From: Ovis canadensis
Lineage: Eukaryota; Chordata; Mammalia; Artiodactyla; Bovidae
Direction of reading: 5' to 3'
Assembly: GCF_042477335.2 (NCBI RefSeq)
Contig: NC_091247.1
Coordinates: 6,718,501-6,782,500, forward strand
DNA length: 64,000 nucleotides
Shown: in pieces, positions 56,985 to 64,000 of the stretch
Layout: every line of letters begins with the position of its first letter
Position numbering within the stretch: the first letter of the stretch is position 1
Position numbers and translations under genes: made by a program
Notes under the pieces: generated by a model
The model's input: the letters and a program-made list of their open reading frames with translations, nothing else
Databases searched by the model: none
What the model was told of the DNA's origin: nothing

Positions 56985-57197
56985 AAGTCACTTCAGTCGT
57001 GTCTGACTCTCTGCGACCCATGGACTGTAGCCCACCAAGCTCCTCTGTCCGTGGGATTCTCCAGGCACAGATCCAGGAGTGGGTTGCAGTGCCCTCCTCC
57101 AGGGGATCTTCCCAAACCAGGGGTCGAACCCGCATCACTTACATCTACTTCACTGGCAGGCGGATTCTTTACCCCTCGCGCCACCTGGGAAGCCCTC
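56985..57197 (-). repeat. Bov-tA SINE
   Basis: cttcagtcgtgtctgactct to gcgccacctgggaagccc. Confidence 0.9.
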
Positions 57198-57404
57198 CTT
57201 GGTCCTCACCACACCCCATACAAGGGGATGGAGGCACAGGGGGGATTCACCAGTCTACGATCGCAAAGACAGCAAGCAGAGAAGCTGGACACACCAAAAG
57301 GTTGGCTCTCGAACATACGCTCTTAATAGTTCAGCGCTGCTCCATGAATGAATGAGTCATCTATTCATCTATTCAGGTTTTCTTTCTCAGAAATATAGCG
57401 ACCC

Positions 57405-57635
57405 AGGGACTACCCTTGGTGGTCCTGTGGCGAAGACTCTGCGCTCTCAATGCAGGGGGCCTGAGCCCTGGTTGAGGAACTAGATCCCCCATGCCGCAAC
57501 TAAGAGTTGGCATGCCACAATTGAAGACCCCACACACTGCAGCTAAAGATGCCGGATGCCGTATGCAACGCAGATGGAAGATCCCTTGTGCGGCCCTTGA
57601 GACCCAGTGCGTGCAAATAAAGAAACAAAAATAAA
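57405..57635 (+). repeat. CHR-type SINE, full length
   Basis: gggactacccttggtggtcc to gtgcgtgcaaataaagaaac. All internal gcaact/gcagct repeats of the long form are present. Confidence 0.88.
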
Positions 57636-58405
57636 ACCCAAAGGAAATACAGTAAGTTTAGGAAAAATCAGATCTCCCATTGCTAAGCGGTGGAACGTGA
57701 GACCACTTTGTTGCCTGGGGAAGAGGGAAAAGAGGCAAAGGGAGGAGGGGGAGGAGGGGGAGGAGGGAGGGAGGCGGTCCCAGCCTTGCGGGGGCAGAGG
57801 GTGTTTCTGGACGGAGGCCTGCCTCCACGGCAGCACCTTCTTGAGGACTGGGCTTGACCCCAGCAGAGGAGAGGTTCTTTATTTCCTCAGTGTCTAAATC
57901 CTGACCGTCACTGGGTTGAGAAGGGGGATGGGGGTGCCCCCACAAGGCCTGTGGTTTGAGTGAAGAAAAACAATTGCGTAAAAAACGGAGAACCTTAACA
58001 CATCCCAGGTCCTGTCCGTGCCTGAGTCACACTGGAGAAAAGCGAAGCCCCAAGCCCCTCCGATTTCAGGCCAGCAGTTACATCACTGAAGTCAGCGCCT
58101 GTGAGCTCAGGAAAGGGTACCCGGGGACAGGGGACGAGGCAGGATGGAGGGCCAAGACTGGCTCAGAGGAACTCCAGGCCTGGGTTAGGGAGAGGTCACC
58201 GGCTCAAGTGAAGAGAGAGAGCCCTGAACCCCTCCCAATGTCGGGAGCTTCTGATATGACCTCTGTGACCCGGGCACGTGGCGCAGTGCCTGGCACACGT
58301 AAGCACTCAGGGTTCGGGAGTTGAATGGACGAATCAGTGAATGAAGGAGGGAGCAAGGCACCTCGGCTGGGCACGCCGGTCTCCCACTCAAATTCCGCAA
58401 CCTGC
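57636..58405. other. Unique sequence with a G/A-rich tract
   Basis: 57735-57775 is a purine-only stretch of repeated ggagg and aggggg units. No gene supported. Confidence 0.5.
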
Positions 58406-58690
58406 AGAAATGGCTGTTCTCAGGAGCTCCCTGATGGGCCAGTGGCTAAGACTCAACGCTCCCAATGCCGGGGGCCTGGGTTCGCTCCCTGGTCAGGGAA
58501 CTAGATGCCACAAACCGCAACTAATAAATTAAATGTTAAAGAAAAAAAAGAAATGGCTGTTCTTGGGAATTCCCTGATGATCCAGGGGTTAGGACTCCGC
58601 GCTCTCATTGCTGAGGGCTTGGATTCAATCCCTGGTCAGCGATCTAAGATCCCACAAGCCTTGTGGCACAGCCAAAACCAAACACACAAA
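58406..58690 (+). repeat. Tandem pair of CHR SINEs
   Basis: First copy 58421-58548, flanked by agaaatggctgttct at 58406-58420 and 58549-58563; second copy 58564-58690 starts in that duplication. Confidence 0.88.
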
Positions 58691-60687
58691 AACTGCTCTT
58701 GGGCCTTACAGGCCCCTGGTTCCCACGGGGCTGGCCTTGGTGTTCCGATCACCCACCTGACTTTTCACCTGCTCCGTGCAGAGCTGGGGGTTGACTGACA
58801 ACTGGAAGCAAATCCGACCTCCAACCAGGAGGAAGCAGCACTTTTTCCTTAGTGTGGGAACTGCGGCCAAAACTGTGTTGTCTCCCGGGTGGGAGGGGAT
58901 GGTTTATGATGAGGTAGGAGGGACAGGGCCTCCAGCGGTGCTTAAAACTGAGCTGCGTGGGTCCCTGGCTGTAGCTTGCACTGGAACAGTGAAGATGGGG
59001 ACATATCTGGTCCTTCTTCTCCTGGCTCCAAGCTCAGGAAGCTTCTGGAGCATCCCACCCCACCACGCCCACCCTCCATAGACCAGTGCTCTGGGCTGAG
59101 CAGTCGATGAGAGCACACGTGCTACTTGACTGCAGTTCTAAGATGGACAGTTTGAATTGGAAGCTGGAGCTTGTGGGAAAGGTCAGAGCGTCCAGCTGGC
59201 CCCGTGGGAGTCAGCTCCATCTGAGCATCAGCCCGTTCTCAAGCCAAGTCCTCTCCTCCACCCCGCCCCAGCTCTCTGAAGTCTTTTTCACATATATCAG
59301 GTACATGTATATAGATCTCGCTGTGGTTTAGCATGGAAATTGATCAAGTCATTTCACTCCTCTGAACCTCAACTTCCTCACCCCTAAAATGGGAATAAGG
59401 AAGACAACTGACTAATACTGTGTATACACAGTATAGAGCACAGAGTCCGGCAGCTAAAGTTGACTCATTGTTGTTAATCTTGTTATGTAACGATTTTTAC
59501 TTGATCACCAAGTTTACTGCCCAGCTTGTGTCTCCAGCTCAAGTGGAAGCTCTGTCTCTCAGTTGGCCTGTCTGGGAGGGGAAAGCCAATTCTCTCTGCC
59601 AGGTCTCACTCTTGTCTGGGAGCCAAACTTGCCTGCTCATCCTTGGGGTCTCACCCTCTCCCCAGAGTGCTGGTCTGTCTCTTTTCTCAGTTGCTGCTGC
59701 CAACATGGTCAACAGTGACGAACCCACAGCCCTAGTGGCCTTTGATGGGTCAACAAGGCCAGAATCTTGCCCAGAGAATGGACAGGTAGCAAATCCACAG
59801 TGAGGAGGGGGCTGCTGGCTGGAAGGGGCGGTTCTGGGTCTATACTGCGCTCTTATCTGTTAGGGGGCATCTGGCTCTTGGGATGAAGTGAGAGCAGGGA
59901 GGCCTTCAGGGAGGAGGAGTTAGGGTCAGGTCAGGGGAAGGGAAGCAGAGAGAGGGTTGCATAGGAAAATGTCATCTTATCCTATGGTACTCAGAGGACA
60001 AGCCGGATCTGAAACGCTCTTCTCTGGGGACTTAGCCTCCAGTGGACCCTGGTGCCGTGTAGAGCAGGTGGCAGACCCGTGCTGACCAGCTCTGGTTGGC
60101 GGCAGGTAGCTTCCTGGTTGCTAGAGCCACACTGAGGCTTCAGGGTTCGAGGGACTTCCTGTGAGATGCCGCGGTGCAAGAGGAACCTCTCGGGGGGACA
60201 GGGGAACACAGGTGACGATCCCAGGGCTGGCGAGGACCTGAAGCGGATTCATGGAGGGGACTTCTGTCAGCGTTCTTTGATCTGCTCCTGCTGCTCGCAC
60301 AGACTTCTTGGACTGCTGAGCTCAGACTCCCCTTCGCGGTCCAGGCTCCATCCCCGTGCCCATCTTTCTATCTCTCTTGGTATCTTCTGTTCACACCTGG
60401 GGACATCTGTTTGGGTGGAGCTCTCCCCAGCTGTGGATTTCACTGGCTGTGGGCTAGGCTCCCATTGGCTACCTGCTGTCAGGTGTTCTCTGCTGTCCAA
60501 TCAGCTGTGGCCGTGGTGGCTCTGACGAGCCTGGGGCTTCTTCCCTGGGTGAGCCATCTCTATAGAGGTGAGCCCCCTATAGGGGCCCACATTCTGGGCT
60601 CGCCAGTACACTCCCTGGATTCCAACCAGTCAGTCGGGTTCCTGGGCCATCCAGCAACACCCCGACTCCTTTCTTCCTTACCTAGAA
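58691..60687. other. Unique intergenic sequence with a MIR remnant
   Basis: MIR-like text at 59325-59480 (cctcacccctaaaatgggaa). At 60464-60468 ATTGG and 60497-60512 ccaatcagctgtggcc. No exon with convincing splice sites or known protein similarity. Confidence 0.45.
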
Positions 60688-61622
60688 CAGACTGGTTCCA
60701 AATAGGAAAAGGAGTACGTCAAGGCTGTATATTGTCACCCTGCTTATTTAACTTCTATGCAGAGTACATCATGAGAAACGCTGAGCTGGAAGAAGCACAA
60801 GCTGGAATCAAGATTGCCGGGAGAAATATCAATAACCTCAGATATGCAGATGACACCACCCTTATGGCAGAAAGTGAAGAGGAACTCAAAACCCTCTTGA
60901 TGAAAGTGAAAGTGGAGAGTGAAAAAGTTGACTTAGAGCTCAACATTCAGAAAACGAAGATCATGGCATCTGGTCCCATCACTTCATGGGAAATAGATGG
61001 GGAAACAGTGGAAACAGTGTCAGACTTTATTTTGGGGGCTCTAAAATCACTGCAGATGGTGATCGCAGCCATGAAATTAAGAGACGCTTACTCCTTGGAA
61101 GGAAAGTTATGACCAACCTAGATAGCATATTCAAAAGCAGAGACATTACTTTGCCAACAAAGGTCCATCTAGTCAAGGCTATGGTTTTTCCAGTAGTCAT
61201 GTATGGATGTGAGAGTTGGACTGTGAAGAAAGCTGAGCGCCAAAGAATTGATGCTTTAGAACTGTGGTGTTGGAGGAGACTTTTGAGAGTCCCTTGGACT
61301 GCAAGGAGATCCAACCAGTCTATTCTAAAGGAGATCAGCCCTGGGATTTCTTTGGAAGGAATGATGCTAAAGCTGAAACTCCAGTACTTTGGCCACCTCA
61401 TGCGAAGAGTTGACTCATTGGAAAAGACTCTCATGCTGATAGGGACTGGGGGCAGGAGGAGAACAGGATGGCAGAGGATGAGATGGCTGGATGGCATCAC
61501 CGACTCAATGGACGTGAGTTTGAGTGAACTCTGGGAGTTGGTGATGGACAGGGAGGCCTGCTGTGCTGCAGTTCATGGGGTTGCAAAGAGACACGACTGA
61601 GCGACTGAACTGAACTGAACTG
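60688..61622 (+). mobile_element. BovB LINE, 5'-truncated
   Basis: Begins in the reverse transcriptase ([32 protein letters not shown]) and runs to the 3' end acacgactgagcgactgaac. A frameshift near 61,025 breaks it. Closest in detail to the copy at 33.2-36.3 kb. Confidence 0.9.
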
Positions 61623-61689
61623 TGGACCATTTTTAAAGTCTTTATTGAGTTTGCTAGATATTACTTCTGTTGTTTAGGTTGTTTTTTTT

Positions 61690-62285
61690 AGGCACAAGGC
61701 ATGTGGGATCTTAGCTCCCCTACCAGTGATCGACCCAATGCCCCCTGCTTTGGAAGGTGAAATCTTAACCACTGGACTGCCAGTTCAGTTCAGTTTAGTT
61801 CAGCTGCTCAGCCGTGTCCAGCTCTTGGTGACCCCATGGAATGCAGCACGCCAGGCTCCCCTGTCCATCACCAACTCTTGGAGCTTATTCAAACTCATGT
61901 CCATCAGGTCAGTGATGTCAGATGCCATCCAACCATCTCATCCTCTGTCATCCCCTTCTCCTCCTGCCTTCAATCTTTCCCAGCATCAGGGTCTTTTTCC
62001 CATGAGTCAGCTCTTCACATTAGGAGCCTAGAGTATTGGAGTTTCAGCTTCAGCATCAGTCCTTCCAATGAATATTCAGGATTGATTTCCTTGAGGATTG
62101 ACTGGTTGGATCTCCTTGCAGTCCAAGGGACTCTCAAGGGTCTTCTCCAACACCACAGTTCAAAAGCATCAGTTCTTCGGCGCTCAGCTTTTCTTATAGC
62201 CCAACTTTCACATCCATACATGACTACTGGAAAAACCACAGCTTTGATTAGAGAGACCTTTGTTGGCAAAGTAATGTCTCTGCTT
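61690..62285 (-). mobile_element. CHR SINE joined to BovB 3' fragment, inverted copy of the 54-kb arrangement
   Basis: 61690-61792 is CHR text in minus orientation and 61793-62285 BovB in minus orientation. The join and the BovB variants match 53.9-54.44 kb. Confidence 0.85.
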
Positions 62286-62289
62286 TTTA

Positions 62290-64000
62290 TTAATTAATTT
62301 ATTTTATAAATCTATATAGTTTTATTAAGACAAAAAACTGACAGTGTTGATATGAAGTTTACATTTAAACAAAAGTTTTCACAAAAACCTAACACACGCC
62401 TGAAAATTACAATGGAGTTCTAGATGCAGATCAAGACGATGTCAACAACTGATGGATCTCATGACTCAAGACAGCGTTTTGGCTTTTAGTTAATTCTCAG
62501 GATTAAAACATTTGTTTTGTTTCAAAGTGAACCACTGCCCCAGTATGAAAATTTACCTTCTCCTGAGACCAGGGCTTTTGAAATCATTCCACTCTTGACC
62601 CTGTGCTGTCAGTGACTGAACCCTGCCCCCAATGGTTTCAAAGTTCAAAAAACAGAGGCTCCAAGAGTTTTCCACCCTATGAGCACCGGGCCTTGTCTTT
62701 CCCTACTCACTTGCCTCCTTTTCCACTCTCTGCCCGTCCCTAAGTTCTTCACCAGTGGCTTGGATGGAGAAGCTGATATTTGTAACGTCACAATAGGAAA
62801 AGAAAGGGTCTTCCTGTCAGTTTCATGAGTAGCACCTCTAAGACAGAATGATCTGCCTGTGTATACACCCCAGTAAGACTTTTCCTCCTCAACCAGTTTC
62901 CATCCCCCAAAGGGCAGCTTTGGTAGCTTCTTGTTCCTTTGTTGGGAACAGCATTGAACTCAGGCAGGCAATACCTTGGCTTCTAAGTTTCAGGCACTCA
63001 CAGCTTTTAAGCAGTCTCTCTCAGTGCTCATTTAGGTTGCCAATGACGTTTTTTGAAAGGATACAACATTCTGGACTCTGAACCCAATCATCATTAGTTG
63101 TTCTTTCCTTTGTTTCATCGTTTCCCCAAATTTTAACAAAAATGATCCTAACCCATCTCCCTTCTTTCCCACCCCACCCCACCCACCCCAAATAATACAC
63201 CAGTAATAGCCAAAAACTACACACATGCTACGCTGTAAAAATGCAGAGTTAACACCATCGGGAAGAAGGCTGTGTGGGTTGTGGAGATGCTCTTTGAAGA
63301 TCTTCAGTGTCTCTTGCTCTCCCACATCCCATTCTACGTTTTGTCCTTCATAGAAGGCCCTTTGCTTTTTTTTTTTTTTAAGCAAAGTTCAGAACGGGTT
63401 GCCTTGAAACACTGACCCTCCTTCCCCTCCACTGGGGTGGGTGTGCAAACTGTACAGCGTGGAGCAGCTTTGAAGCCCCTATGCTGCTGCAGGACACAGA
63501 AGCTATACTGGCTCTTCAAAGGACATCTTCTCAAGCCACCTTCATGGTGTCAAGACAAGGAGAACTCCTTCTTCCCCCACTTGAAACCCACAGTCAGATG
63601 TGACAGGCGCTGGTATTCAAGAAAGTTAGTTCTTATCCTTTTTGTCATCATCCTCTGAGGAGTAAGAATGCCACGTCAGCCTTTCCTCATGGGAGGATAC
63701 AACCTGCGGGCACTTGACATCGGCTTCCTTGGCAGGGACCAGATCAGCCTCACCAGAGTTCTTCCATTTCATCAGGGACATGGGTTCTCCACTGGAGCCC
63801 GTAGCTCCAATAATCCACTCTGGTTCCAAACCCCGGGCAAAGCCTCGTGGCTTTTCTGACTCTTCTTTCTTCCTCTTTGGTTTGCTCTCCTCCCCCTTAT
63901 CTTCCGAATCAGAATCAGCTTTGCGCTTGCCTCCCTCTGATTTATCTGTCTCGTGTGCTGTTTTCCGTGACGGCGGAAACTCAGTTATGAGGTCAGGGCA
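62290..64000 (-). pseudogene. CBX1: CBX1 (HP1beta) processed pseudogene, 3' part
   Basis: On the minus strand an uninterrupted frame enters at 64000 and stops at TAA 63628-63626. It matches the C-terminal part of HP1beta: CPDLITEF (end of chromodomain), the hinge [20 protein letters not shown] and [12 protein letters not shown], and the chromoshadow domain IIGAT to LTWHSY, ending DDDKKDKN. No introns interrupt a region that is split in the parental gene. Differences from the human protein include Arg to Trp in LEPEWIIG, loss of one codon in the dimerisation helix (SSH replacing ISFY, removing I161 and Y164) and one lost Asp codon near the end. Sequence to ~62,290 is probably retained 3' UTR; AATAAA is at 62326-62321. 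The chromodomain part lies beyond the window. Likely non-functional, though the frame seen is open. Confidence 0.85.

Noticed and set aside
25111-62290. Search for PTGES or another gene between TOR1B and the right edge
   Set aside because: Human synteny places PTGES about 50 kb from the TOR1B 5' end, which would fall beyond 64 kb. I see no MAPEG-like coding text and no exon series with splice sites.

Overview
This is mammalian nuclear DNA from a ruminant, most likely a bovid. The evidence is the density of ruminant-lineage repeats (BovB/RTE LINEs, Bov-tA and BOV-A2 SINEs, tRNA-Glu-type CHR SINEs) among spliced genes with GT-AG introns and CpG-rich promoters. Gene content matches human 9q34 in reversed orientation (established knowledge: human order is TOR1B, TOR1A, C9orf78). 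Assignment to cattle chromosome 11 or to a particular species is inference.

Layout. (1) 1-6.3 kb: the 3' part of C9orf78 (+), seven coding exons encoding the last ~241 residues; the first exons lie left of the window. (2) 8.0-~16 kb: complete TOR1A (torsinA, +), five exons, 333 aa. (3) 18.0-25.1 kb: complete TOR1B (torsinB, -), five exons, 336 aa, tail-to-tail with TOR1A. Exons 2, 3 and 4 have identical lengths in the two paralogues (266/176/128 nt), and intron 2 of both has a GC-AG donor. (4) 25.2-62.3 kb: an intergenic stretch with no supportable gene, largely built of BovB, L1, Bov-tA and CHR elements, many nested. It includes a 5'-inverted BovB (29.1-32.2 kb), a nearly full-length broken BovB inside an expanded AT-rich tract (33.2-36.3 kb), and two BovB 3' ends joined to the same CHR fragment in opposite orientation (54.4 and 61.8 kb). 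(5) 62.3-64 kb: an intronless CBX1 (HP1beta) processed pseudogene (-) running off the right edge.

TorsinA and torsinB are AAA+ ATPases of the ER lumen and nuclear envelope and work on the same LAP1/LULL1-activated pathway. C9orf78 is a nuclear spliceosome-associated protein and is a neighbour without a known functional link. I found no undescribed defence-like or operon-like system. The points most worth a second look are the shared GC-AG introns, the ATGGCG promoter element shared by both torsin genes with its upstream reading frames, a duplicated TOR1B upstream element, candidate CTCF sites, and the structural oddities among the retroelements. Repeat boundaries and family names come from reading by eye against remembered consensus features and are approximate.
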